Both the position numbers and the translations under genes were made by a program. Of a stretch of 64,000 bases of DNA, positions 8,487 through 15,236 are shown one piece after another. Numbering within the stretch: position 1 is the stretch's first letter; each line of letters opens with the position of its first letter. Origin of the DNA: Affinundibacterium nitidum (GTDB lineage: Bacteria > Pseudomonadota > Gammaproteobacteria > Burkholderiales > Burkholderiaceae_D); contig NZ_JACOFZ010000003.1 in NCBI RefSeq assembly GCF_014284155.1, positions 124,001 to 188,000 of the forward strand. The letters are read 5' to 3'. The notes under the pieces are model-generated. The model was not told where the DNA came from and searched no databases. It saw nothing but the letters and a program-made list of their open reading frames with translations.

Positions 8487-9890
8487 ATGCAAAAATTCAA
8501 ATCTCAACGGACTACCGTATTTGGCACTAAAGGATTGCAAATCGCAGGCATCCTTGCCGTCTCCAGTCTTACTTTTAATGCGGCTGCGGCGGAACGCGTT
8601 GACTTAGAAAAGCTCGATCGCAAACAAGGCAGCATAGAAAAAATCGTTAAAGAAATCTCTGCGCAATCGGTCGAGGCCAAAATACGCAAACTAGTGAGTT
8701 TTGGCACGCGTCATTCGATGTCGGAGACTGAGTCAGAGGTAAGAGGCATCGGTGCTGCCCGACGTTGGATTAAGTCAGAGCTGGAACGCTGTGGTGCTGG
8801 ACGCCTCGATGTGCAGTTCGATAGTCACATCGCTCCAGTCGGGCGACGCATCAGTCGGCCAACCGAAATCGTGAACGTGGTGGCGACGCTCAAAGGCAAG
8901 AGCAATCCGGAACGTATGTACGTCGTGAGCGGGCACTATGATTCGCGCGTGACCGATGTGATGGATGCGACCAGTGACGCACCAGGCGCCAATGATGACG
9001 CTTCAGGTACTGCCGCCGTCATGGAAATGGCCTGTGTCATGGCCAAGTATGATTTTGATGCGACTATCGTTTTCATGACAGTCGCGGCCGAAGAGCAGGG
9101 CCTACTCGGCGCGGCGCACTGGGCACAACAAGCTAAAGAAAAAAATTGGAATGTGGCAGGTATGTTTACCAACGACATCATCGGTAGCTCGCGCTCTGAG
9201 ACTGGTGAAATCGATAACAAGACAGTACGTCTGTTCGCCGAAGGTCTGCCCGCAGTCAAAGAAAATTCCGATCAAAATCGTAATTTGCTTGCGACCGGTG
9301 GCGAAAGCGATTCGCCTTCACGCCAACTTGCGCGCTATGTTAAAGAAGTCGGTGAACGCTATGTCAAAGGTATGAAGGTCAGTATCGTGCATCGTCGCGA
9401 TCGCTATTTACGCGGCGGTGACCACATTCCATTTTTAGAACGTGGTTTCGCTGCATTGCGTTTCACAGAACCGAATGAAGATTACCGTCATCAGCATCAA
9501 GATTTACGCACAGAGAACGGTGTCAAAATAGGCGACTTGCCCGAATTCGTTGATTTCGCCTATACCGCAAACGTCGCACGCATCAATGCAGCAGCCTTAG
9601 CTTCCTTAGCATCGGCACCTGCTGCGCCAAGCAATGTGATCATGAAAACTGCACAGTTAGAAAACGACACCGTGCTAACTTGGGATGCCAATACCGATGC
9701 TGACATCGCTAGCTATCGGATCGTGTGGCGGGATACGACGAGTCCGTTGTGGCAAGGTGTAATTCACACTGGCAAGGTTCAGGAGTACCGCATCAAAGGC
9801 AAATCGAAAGACAACTATTTCTTTGGTGTGCAAGCGGTAGATAAAGACGGCAACGTTAGTGTGGCAACTTATCCTATGCCAGGAAAATAA
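8487..9890 (+). CDS. Secreted M28 family zinc aminopeptidase with Fn3-like C-terminus
   Basis: The 467-residue product has a signal peptide ending near Ala-Ala-Ala-Ala-Glu (residue 36), a propeptide-like region to about 80, and an M28 catalytic domain to about 380. Dinuclear zinc ligands and the general base are visible: His150 (Ser-Gly-His-Tyr-Asp), Asp170 (Gly-Ala-Asn-Asp-Asp), Glu202-Glu203 (Ala-Glu-Glu-Gln-Gly), Asp230 and a late His in the Arg-His-Gln-His-Gln-Asp region. Residues about 385-467 look like a fibronectin type III module (Thr-Trp-Asp-Ala-Asn, Ser-Tyr-Arg-Ile-Val-Trp-Arg, Phe-Phe-Gly-Val-Gln-Ala-Val-Asp). It probably removes N-terminal residues from peptides outside the cell or in the periplasm. 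A hairpin terminator follows immediately. Confidence 0.92.
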   Translation: MQKFKSQRTTVFGTKGLQIAGILAVSSLTFNAAAAERVDLEKLDRKQGSIEKIVKEISAQSVEAKIRKLVSFGTRHSMSETESEVRGIGAARRWIKSELERCGAGRLDVQFDSHIAPVGRRISRPTEIVNVVATLKGKSNPERMYVVSGHYDSRVTDVMDATSDAPGANDDASGTAAVMEMACVMAKYDFDATIVFMTVAAEEQGLLGAAHWAQQAKEKNWNVAGMFTNDIIGSSRSETGEIDNKTVRLFAEGLPAVKENSDQNRNLLATGGESDSPSRQLARYVKEVGERYVKGMKVSIVHRRDRYLRGGDHIPFLERGFAALRFTEPNEDYRHQHQDLRTENGVKIGDLPEFVDFAYTANVARINAAALASLASAPAAPSNVIMKTAQLENDTVLTWDANTDADIASYRIVWRDTTSPLWQGVIHTGKVQEYRIKGKSKDNYFFGVQAVDKDGNVSVATYPMPGK

Positions 9891-9904
9891 AAGGTAGAAA
9901 AGCG

Positions 9905-9946
9905 AATGCCATCATGCTCTGCATACGCCAGAGAAGATGGCATTTT
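9905..9946 (+). terminator. Rho-independent terminator after M28 gene
   Basis: Nine-base arms AATGCCATC and GATGGCATT enclose a 22-base loop and are followed by TTTTAAT. It lies 15 bases after the peptidase stop codon, reading in its direction. Confidence 0.65.
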
Positions 9947-9978
9947 AATAAAGCGCCAACATCAATAACCCACTCAAT

Positions 9979-10167
9979 TTATTGACGCACACGCTTCTTA
10001 GCGCCAGTGGCCTTACTTGACTTCGCTTTAAACTCTGGACGGCCACCATTGGCAAAACCAGATCGAACAGGTGCGCTTGTTGGTAAGCCTTTTACCACTG
10101 ATTTTTTGGGCGCTTCGGTAGCAACTTCTTCTTGATTAGTCGCAATTTCAGTCGGGGCTTTAGACAT
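9979..10167 (-). CDS. Small basic hypothetical protein
   Basis: This open frame codes for 62 residues. The N-terminal third is acidic (several Glu) and the C-terminal half strongly basic with Lys, Arg, Gly and Ser, ending Lys-Lys-Arg-Val-Arg-Gln. The composition suggests a disordered nucleic-acid- or ribosome-associated protein, but no family is recognised. A GGA is present nine bases before the ATG; this is a weak ribosome-binding site. It converges on the M28 gene and has its own non-coding upstream region, which supports it being real, but it could be a chance frame. Confidence 0.45.
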   Translation of the reverse strand: MSKAPTEIATNQEEVATEAPKKSVVKGLPTSAPVRSGFANGGRPEFKAKSSKATGAKKRVRQ

Positions 10168-10369
10168 AATGATTCCATTTGGTACGATTACCGAGAGTGT
10201 AGTGATAGCTCACCAAAATAGCGAGTAAAAACGCGCACAAATAGAGCCGATTCCCTGATTCAAACTTCGTCAGCCACGCACCATTCAGCGTCTTGCCCAA
10301 CAAAAACCTTGGTTTCCAATGCCCTAATTGGAAGAATAAAGCACATCCAACTACCTCTGAAAAATAATG

Positions 10370-10387
10370 AAGTACAAATTAGTACTT
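10370..10387. promoter_or_regulatory. Candidate operator, AAGTAC-N6-GTACTT
   Basis: Perfect 6-base inverted arms with a 6-base spacer, an arrangement common for dimeric helix-turn-helix repressors. It lies upstream of the membrane-protein/XRE pair. That it is bound by the encoded XRE protein is inference. Confidence 0.4.
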
Positions 10388-10406
10388 GCATTTATTTTAC
10401 AAGAAA

Positions 10407-10444
10407 TGTAACCTTAAGGTATCAAATGATAACGTAAGGTTACA
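10407..10444. promoter_or_regulatory. Candidate operator, TGTAACCTTA-N18-TAAGGTTACA
   Basis: Perfect 10-base inverted arms separated by 18 bases, about 50 bases before the membrane-protein start. No U-run follows, so a terminator is unlikely and a protein-binding site is more natural. The partner is unknown; the XRE regulator encoded downstream is the obvious candidate. Confidence 0.5.
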
Positions 10445-10492
10445 CATTGCTGCCTTGTTTAGTCTCAAATCACATAGAAAGAGATGCCTTGA

Positions 10493-10975
10493 ATGAAAAG
10501 TCAAAAATACACACAAGCGGAGGCTGAACAACGGTTTCTATACTTCATGGGCTTAAACTCGATTTCGATCTCTTTCGTTTTGTCTGGTGATTTCCTTTTA
10601 TCAAACGCACAGATTTTACTCGGTACAAAAATGGGTACAACTCTGGGTTTCATTGTTGGGATAGCAGCCATGATTATTCTGATTTATAGTTTCGCAGAAG
10701 GCATTGCCAATGGAATGGATATGCGTAAGCGTTCATTTTTACATTTTCGATATGACGATGAGCTCAATCAAGAGATTTCCAATAAATCATATCGAGGCGC
10801 TTTCGACGCCTCGATGATGTGTGCCATGCTCATATTCATACTTTCCAATGAGAATTCCAATTTCATCGCCCAGACCACATTAAGAACACATCACCTGATT
10901 GGTTTTATCCTCTCCACCGCTTGCCTCGCCTATGGTTTGAGTATCGTCACTTTAATTCACAAAAATCATGAGTGA
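10493..10975 (+). CDS. Four-helix membrane protein, partner of XRE regulator
   Basis: The 160-residue product has four predicted membrane segments, at about residues 22-42, 56-78, 103-120 and 130-153. Short basic or acidic loops separate them, and no catalytic motif is visible. The last bases overlap the ATG of the downstream XRE regulator by eight bases, implying translational coupling. Pairs of a small integral membrane protein with a 65-75-residue HTH protein recur in many bacteria, where the membrane partner may sense envelope state, but the function of this one is unknown. A GAAAGAGA purine stretch precedes the ATG. Confidence 0.75.
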   Translation: MKSQKYTQAEAEQRFLYFMGLNSISISFVLSGDFLLSNAQILLGTKMGTTLGFIVGIAAMIILIYSFAEGIANGMDMRKRSFLHFRYDDELNQEISNKSYRGAFDASMMCAMLIFILSNENSNFIAQTTLRTHHLIGFILSTACLAYGLSIVTLIHKNHE

Positions 10976-11189
10976 AGAACTAGACAATCACATCGCAAAA
11001 TTACGTTTCAAGCAAAAAATTTCACAACAAGATCTAGCTGAAGCGATCGGTGTCTCTCGCAAAACGATCAGCGCAGTAGAGACCGCGCGTTTTGTTCCTT
11101 CAGTGATTATTGCAATGAAAATTGCGCAGTATTTCAACGTAAAAGTGGAAGATGTATTTGAACTCCACGACGAATTCGAAAGCAGTTAG
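10968..11189 (+). CDS. Small XRE-family transcriptional regulator
   Basis: The 73-residue protein is a stand-alone HTH_3 domain. The core is Gln-Lys-Ile-Ser-Gln-Gln-Asp-Leu-Ala-Glu-Ala-Ile-Gly-Val-Ser-Arg-Lys-Thr-Ile-Ser, followed by Ala-Val-Glu-Thr-Ala-Arg-Phe-Val-Pro-Ser, and it ends Val-Glu-Asp-Val-Phe-Glu. It is close in form to the YgzD/CroR-like small repressors. The gene overlaps the preceding membrane-protein gene, and the two palindromes upstream of that gene suggest autoregulation of the pair, which is inference. Confidence 0.88.
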   Translation: MSEELDNHIAKLRFKQKISQQDLAEAIGVSRKTISAVETARFVPSVIIAMKIAQYFNVKVEDVFELHDEFESS

Positions 11190-11229
11190 ATGCATTTTTT
11201 GCTTTTTGCAATTAATTGAGGCGCAAAGT

Positions 11230-11251
11230 AAATAAACTTTATTGTTTATTT
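11230..11251. promoter_or_regulatory. Candidate operator, AAATAAAC-N6-GTTTATTT
   Basis: Perfect 8-base inverted arms with a 6-base spacer, 50 bases before the MFS start. The inner form AAC-N6-GTT resembles the CAAC-N6-GTTG sites reported for cyanobacterial SufR. This fits the SufR-like regulator encoded as the second gene of this operon. The binding itself is inferred. Confidence 0.5.
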
Positions 11252-11268
11252 AAAAATGAACCTCATTT

Positions 11269-11303
11269 ATACTGCGATCTCAATGTGATTTGAGACGCAG
11301 TAT
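11269..11303. promoter_or_regulatory. Hairpin overlapping the MFS start codon
   Basis: Arms ATACTGCG-A-TCTCAA and TTGAGA-CGCAGTAT pair over 14 bases with one bulged A and a 6-base loop. The 3' arm contains the only Shine-Dalgarno-like purines (GAGA) and the first two bases of the ATG. In RNA it would hide the start; in DNA it is also a good palindromic protein site. Confidence 0.5.
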
Positions 11304-12528
11304 GAAAACTCCCCTCCTCATTGCAGCTGCCTGCTTACTGGCACTGCTTTCCACCGTCGGCGCGGCCCTTCCTTATCCCATCCTGCCGCCATTGTTTGCA
11401 GCGGATGTGAGTAATAACCTCAACCATTTTTTAGGTTTACCACCGAAACTATTATTTGGAATTGCGCTCAGCATTAATCCATTAGGTTTATTGATCGGGA
11501 CAGCTTTGCTTGGGCCAATGTCAGATCGTTACGGCAGACGTCCGGTGTTGTTGGCGAGCGCCACTGGCGCGGCGCTTGGTCATGCGATTACAGCATGGTC
11601 TTTGGTGATACAGAATTATCCCCTATTCATCTTGGCGCGATTCGTGACAGGCTTATTAGAAGGTAATGCCTCGGTCGCGCGCGCCATGTTGGCAGATCGT
11701 TTGGAAGGTGATTTGCGAGTACAAGCACTGGCCTGGCTTAACGGTGCGGTATATAGCGGCTGGTTGGTCGGCCCACTAATTGCGGGCATGACTTTGGGGT
11801 TTGGCATCACTGTACCATTTTGGATCGCCACGGTTGCCCTATTGCTGACCGCGGGCATGGTGGCAATCGCGCTGCCGAAAGAGAAGACATCACACTTGAC
11901 GACCTCATGGTGGCAAGTCGCGCGTTCTAAGCATGCATTTAACTTACTCAAAGTACCTGAGCTAAAGCAGCTGTTCATCATCCAACTTGCGTACACCAGC
12001 GGCGTCACTGCTTTTTATGACTTTTTTCCGTTGTGGTTGGTTGAGGTTGCTGGTTATCACTCGAAAGGCATTGCGTGGATGACTGCGGGTCTCTGCGCAG
12101 TGATGGCACTCGCCTCCCTTTTCGCTGGACGGCCAAGTAATGTAATGCCCCTGCGAAGAGTTCAATTCCATGCATTTTGCGCTGCTGCGGCTGTCGCTGC
12201 AGTGGGACTTGGGAACACTTGGATAGGTTTGATCGCCATCATTGCTTTCGGCTTTCCTAACGCGATTTATAACGCACTACTGCCAAGTTGGTGCTCCGAA
12301 AGATTCGGCCATCATGGTCAAGGTGCCGTCATGGGCTTAATCTCCACCACCTTCTACTTAGCCAATATCATGATTGCGTTACTAGGCTCAATTCTGACCT
12401 TGATTGATACCCGCATCATTTTGGTTTTTGGCGCACTACTCAGTATCTGGGCTGCAAGACGCATCGGGCACTGGCGAGCCGAACTGGAAGCCAAAGATAA
12501 TGCAATCGCCGCGGAGAATGCATTTTGA
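11302..12528 (+). CDS. MFS transporter
   Basis: The product (408 residues from this ATG) has about twelve hydrophobic segments. It carries the MFS loop 2-3 signature Gly-Pro-Met-Ser-Asp-Arg-Tyr-Gly-Arg-Arg-Pro near residues 72-82, typical of 12-helix drug/proton antiporters and sugar transporters. I chose the ATG; a TTG four codons upstream in frame is possible, but both are caught in a hairpin. The substrate is not evident. The stop codon TGA overlaps the TTG start of the following regulator (TTGA), so transporter and regulator form one translationally coupled unit, most likely an efflux system under control of its own sensor. Confidence 0.88.
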   Translation: MKTPLLIAAACLLALLSTVGAALPYPILPPLFAADVSNNLNHFLGLPPKLLFGIALSINPLGLLIGTALLGPMSDRYGRRPVLLASATGAALGHAITAWSLVIQNYPLFILARFVTGLLEGNASVARAMLADRLEGDLRVQALAWLNGAVYSGWLVGPLIAGMTLGFGITVPFWIATVALLLTAGMVAIALPKEKTSHLTTSWWQVARSKHAFNLLKVPELKQLFIIQLAYTSGVTAFYDFFPLWLVEVAGYHSKGIAWMTAGLCAVMALASLFAGRPSNVMPLRRVQFHAFCAAAAVAAVGLGNTWIGLIAIIAFGFPNAIYNALLPSWCSERFGHHGQGAVMGLISTTFYLANIMIALLGSILTLIDTRIILVFGALLSIWAARRIGHWRAELEAKDNAIAAENAF

Positions 12529-13139
12529 AAGAGCAGCTACTCTTTTTACTCAAGACCCGCGGCCCACTCACGGCGCAACAAGCCGCCGCACTCATGGGCT
12601 TGACGTCGATGGGCGCGCGTAAGCATCTTGAAACATGGCATGAAGCAGGTCTAGTCGAGTATGTGGATCAAGCCGAAAAACAAGGGCGTCCCAGTCGCTA
12701 TTGGCAACTGAGCGCCGCGGGGCACGGGCGTTTCCCCGACCGCCATAGCGAGCTAACACTGCAATTACTTCAACACGTACGCCAGCTGTTTGGTGAAAAA
12801 GGCGTCGACCAACTGATCACCGCACGTGAAGCCGAAAGTCTTCAGCAGTATAAAAAGCAAACTGAGAAGTTCAAAAGCCTCAATGGCAAACTCAAAGCCC
12901 TCGCCGACATCCGCTCACTCGAAGGCTATATGGCTGAAGTAGAAAAACATGAAGACGGTGGTTATATACTGATCGAAAATCACTGCCCCATTTGTGCTGC
13001 GGCCAGCAGCTGTCAAAATTTCTGTCGTTCTGAACTTCAGGTTTTTCAAGACGCTTTAGGTGAGGGAGTACAGGTCCAGCGTACGGAGCATTTGATGCAG
13101 CAAGGGCGGCGTTGTGTGTATTGGATAAGACCTCGCTAA
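12525..13139 (+). CDS. SufR-like (COG2345) HTH regulator with cysteine cluster
   Basis: The 204-residue protein starts with a winged HTH (Leu-Thr-Ala-Gln-Gln-Ala-Ala-Ala-Leu-Met-Gly-Leu-Thr, then Lys-Gln-Gly-Arg-Pro-Ser-Arg-Tyr-Trp wing at 52-60). A helical linker follows. The C-terminal domain holds Cys154, Cys157, Cys163 and Cys167, with Cys197 near the end. This matches the cysteine-rich effector domain of SufR/COG2345 proteins, which in characterised members binds an Fe-S cluster; cluster binding here is inferred. The TTG start shares bases with the MFS stop, and no better ATG exists at the correct HTH beginning. Its likely role is to sense iron-sulfur, redox or NO status and control the transporter through the palindromes upstream. 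Confidence 0.82.
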   Translation: MKEQLLFLLKTRGPLTAQQAAALMGLTSMGARKHLETWHEAGLVEYVDQAEKQGRPSRYWQLSAAGHGRFPDRHSELTLQLLQHVRQLFGEKGVDQLITAREAESLQQYKKQTEKFKSLNGKLKALADIRSLEGYMAEVEKHEDGGYILIENHCPICAAASSCQNFCRSELQVFQDALGEGVQVQRTEHLMQQGRRCVYWIRPR

Positions 13140-13149
13140 TCCGATATCG

Positions 13150-13839
13150 TTAAGATTTTAGCTTATCCAAAACCGCACTCGCCCCTTGGCGTGCCAGCAC
13201 TTCTTCCAAGGCGGGCATCAATGGTCCCAAGGTTTCTTTCAGCATATGGCGTACGGTATCGACGATGACTTGCGTCTGTCTTTCAATCTCGATGTTGACC
13301 GCATCGCCGACTTGTTTGTGACCAAACACGGTCATGCGCAGGGTTTCTGGAATCAACCACACTTCAAACCAATGCTCTTCTCGATTAGCTTCAGCAATGG
13401 TAAGACTCGCGCCATTAATCGCGATATAGCCTTTGGCGAAGATGTAGCGCATCCATTGTTCTGGTACCGAAAAGCGCAAAACGTAATTGTTTTCGGTTTC
13501 ACGAATTTGCGCGATATGAGCGACGAAGTCGACATGGCCAGACAAAGGATGGCCGCCAATTTCTGCACCATCTTTGGCAGCGCGCTCAACATTAACCTGT
13601 GCTTTCTCAGCATAGCTTCCGAGGGTCGTGATATTCAAAGTTTGCTGCATGATGTCGAACTCTGCCGCATTGTCGAACAACTGAGTCACCGTCAGACAGA
13701 CACCATCTGTCGCGACACTCGCGCCGATGGCTAAGTCATGGTCAAAATCTGGTGGGAAAGCTAAGCGTATGGTGCGCAAGCCTGAACGGTCTTCAATTTT
13801 CTCTAGCGTGGCCACGCCTTGCACGATACCTGTAAACAT
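13150..13839 (-). CDS. ribE: Riboflavin synthase
   Basis: The 229-residue protein has the N-terminal Met-Phe-Thr-Gly-Ile-Val-Gln-Gly and two tandem lumazine-binding barrels. Barrel one has Gly-Val-Cys-Leu-Thr-Val and Gly-Gly-His-Pro-Leu-Ser-Gly-His-Val-Asp; barrel two has Ile-Asn-Gly-Ala-Ser-Leu-Thr-Ile and Leu-Ile-Pro-Glu-Thr-Leu. It converts two 6,7-dimethyl-8-ribityllumazine molecules into riboflavin and a pyrimidine. The C-terminal helix is about 15 residues longer than in the E. coli enzyme. The gene stands apart from other rib genes, directly downstream of a LysR gene on the same strand, and no FMN riboswitch is visible before it. The symbol ribC is used for the same protein in some species. 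Confidence 0.88.
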   Translation of the reverse strand: MFTGIVQGVATLEKIEDRSGLRTIRLAFPPDFDHDLAIGASVATDGVCLTVTQLFDNAAEFDIMQQTLNITTLGSYAEKAQVNVERAAKDGAEIGGHPLSGHVDFVAHIAQIRETENNYVLRFSVPEQWMRYIFAKGYIAINGASLTIAEANREEHWFEVWLIPETLRMTVFGHKQVGDAVNIEIERQTQVIVDTVRHMLKETLGPLMPALEEVLARQGASAVLDKLKS

Positions 13840-13853
13840 GATTCTCTATTCGT

Positions 13854-14825
13854 TTATTCAATCTGATTGCGCACATTCGCCAGTGGTGCAAACATTTCAT
13901 GTGTCATGTTGACGAAATGCTCGCGTAACCATTGATGTGCTGGATTGCGACCATCTCGCTCATGCCACAACATATCCACGTGTACGTCTGGCGTTTCGAA
14001 CGGCAGCTCTTTCCACACTAAGGATTCACTCATGCCGGTCGAGGCGATAAAGTGTAATGGTAACACGGTGATCAAATCCGAATTGGCTACGACTTTGCCA
14101 CCTGTAAAGAATTGATTCACCGTCAGCAAAATACGGCGCTCACGTCCCATCTTTAATAGTTCGTCATCAATTAATCCATGGGCACGACCAGAAAAACTCA
14201 CCAAACAATGATTCGCAGCGCAATATTTATCTAAGGTCAGTTCCTCATTGGCAAGTGGATGATTTTTACTCATCACACATACATAGTGACCCGTGTATAA
14301 ACGTTCATGGCGAATCGGGCTGCGCGCAGCACCTTGGCCGCCGGAGAGCTGTGCGACGATGCCTGGGAAGAAACCGACTGCAATATCGATGTCGCCTTGA
14401 ACCAACAGCGGACGTGGGTCACGTGTGGTCAAAGGCACCATACGGGCGTTCATATGCGGCGCTTCTCGTTCAAACGCCGTAATCAGTGTCGGCATCCATA
14501 GAGCAGCCGTCGAATCTGCCATTGCCATGCGAAAGGTGGCAACGGCTTTCGAGGGATCGAAACTCGTTGGTGCAATAGCCGCCTCTAAGGTAGACAAAGC
14601 TTCGCGTATCGCTGGCCATAAGATTTCGGCGCGTGGTGTCGGCTTCACTCCGTAAGCGGTGCGAATCAACAATTCATCATTCAGCGAATAGCGCAAACGT
14701 TTGATGGCATTGGATACCGCAGGCTGCGTCATCGCCAACTTATCTGCCGCGCGAGTGAGGTTCTGCTCGACCATTACGGTGTCGAACACACGTAATAAAT
14801 TCAAATCTAAGGTCAAGAAGTTCAT
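13854..14825 (-). CDS. LysR-family transcriptional regulator
   Basis: The product (323 residues from the chosen ATG) starts Met-Asn-Phe-Leu-Thr-Leu-Asp-Leu-Asn-Leu-Leu-Arg-Val-Phe. The HTH is Asn-Leu-Thr-Arg-Ala-Ala-Asp-Lys-Leu-Ala-Met-Thr-Gln-Pro-Ala-Val-Ser-Asn-Ala, followed by a substrate-binding domain. A TTG fifteen bases upstream is in frame, but the ATG has AGGA at proper distance and gives the usual LysR beginning. The form is that of the NodD/SyrM/NahR branch (Ala-Val-Ser-Asn-Ala-Ile-Lys-Arg-Leu-Arg). The effector and target are unknown. Neither neighbour is divergent in the classical manner, so its regulon may lie elsewhere. Confidence 0.9.
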   Translation of the reverse strand: MNFLTLDLNLLRVFDTVMVEQNLTRAADKLAMTQPAVSNAIKRLRYSLNDELLIRTAYGVKPTPRAEILWPAIREALSTLEAAIAPTSFDPSKAVATFRMAMADSTAALWMPTLITAFEREAPHMNARMVPLTTRDPRPLLVQGDIDIAVGFFPGIVAQLSGGQGAARSPIRHERLYTGHYVCVMSKNHPLANEELTLDKYCAANHCLVSFSGRAHGLIDDELLKMGRERRILLTVNQFFTGGKVVANSDLITVLPLHFIASTGMSESLVWKELPFETPDVHVDMLWHERDGRNPAHQWLREHFVNMTHEMFAPLANVRNQIE

Positions 14826-15154
14826 AGGCAGTCCTGTCAAAATAGGATTTCATTATCCCAGATTTTATCGATAGCAACAGAATTGACCAGTGCACAAGCA
14901 CTTGATTTGGCACTCTTTTTGGTCAAAACCGACCTAGATCAACTGAACAATATTTGCTGCGCTTTGCACCAAAGCGGTGAAAACCTTATTGTTGAGATCG
15001 GTGAATGCGAGCATACGCTCGATAAAATCGAAAATGTCGCATGCGCGAAAAGCGTGCACGACAAATGCAGCGATCGCATGCGTGGATCGAGGTGGTGCAA
15101 AATCGCCAGCAAAATGAATAAAAACTTTTTTTACTGATGCCAAGCAAAAAAAGA
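14826..15154. other. Intergenic region rich in palindromes upstream of LysR gene
   Basis: This stretch between the pckG terminator and the LysR start holds several imperfect inverted repeats, such as GCGAG-CATA-CGCTCG and a longer hairpin with TGTCG/CGACA ends. It also has a cluster of GATC sites around 14995-15095. Open frames on both strands here are short and cysteine-rich or aromatic-rich and do not look like proteins. It probably contains the LysR promoter and perhaps a structured leader. Confidence 0.4.
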
Positions 15155-15186
15155 AAAGACGCGAGTGGAAAACCACCCGCGTCTTT
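15155..15186 (-). terminator. Rho-independent terminator after pckG
   Basis: The arms AAAGACGCG-A-GTGG and CCAC-C-CGCGTCTTT enclose an AAAA loop. On the minus strand it is followed by a long U-rich run, so it terminates pckG. The plus-strand side is less U-rich. Confidence 0.85.
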
Positions 15187-15236
15187 CATTATTGCTATGG
15201 GAGGAGCCTAAGCTTCTCAATCTGCTTTACAGCCCA

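Larger units (their letters stand above)
10168..10492. other. Intergenic region with two palindromes
   Basis: The left part of this gap is featureless. The right part, within about 125 bases of the membrane-protein start, holds two inverted repeats that are listed separately as candidate operators. I see no RNA gene. Confidence 0.5.

Noticed and set aside
13840-13853. Possible FMN riboswitch before riboflavin synthase
   Set aside because: Only 14 bases separate it from the LysR gene, so no room exists for the element.
14883-15137. 84-codon plus-strand frame with many Cys residues
   Set aside because: It spans the palindrome-rich gap, has no ribosome-binding site or recognisable domain, and overlaps equally poor frames on the other strand.
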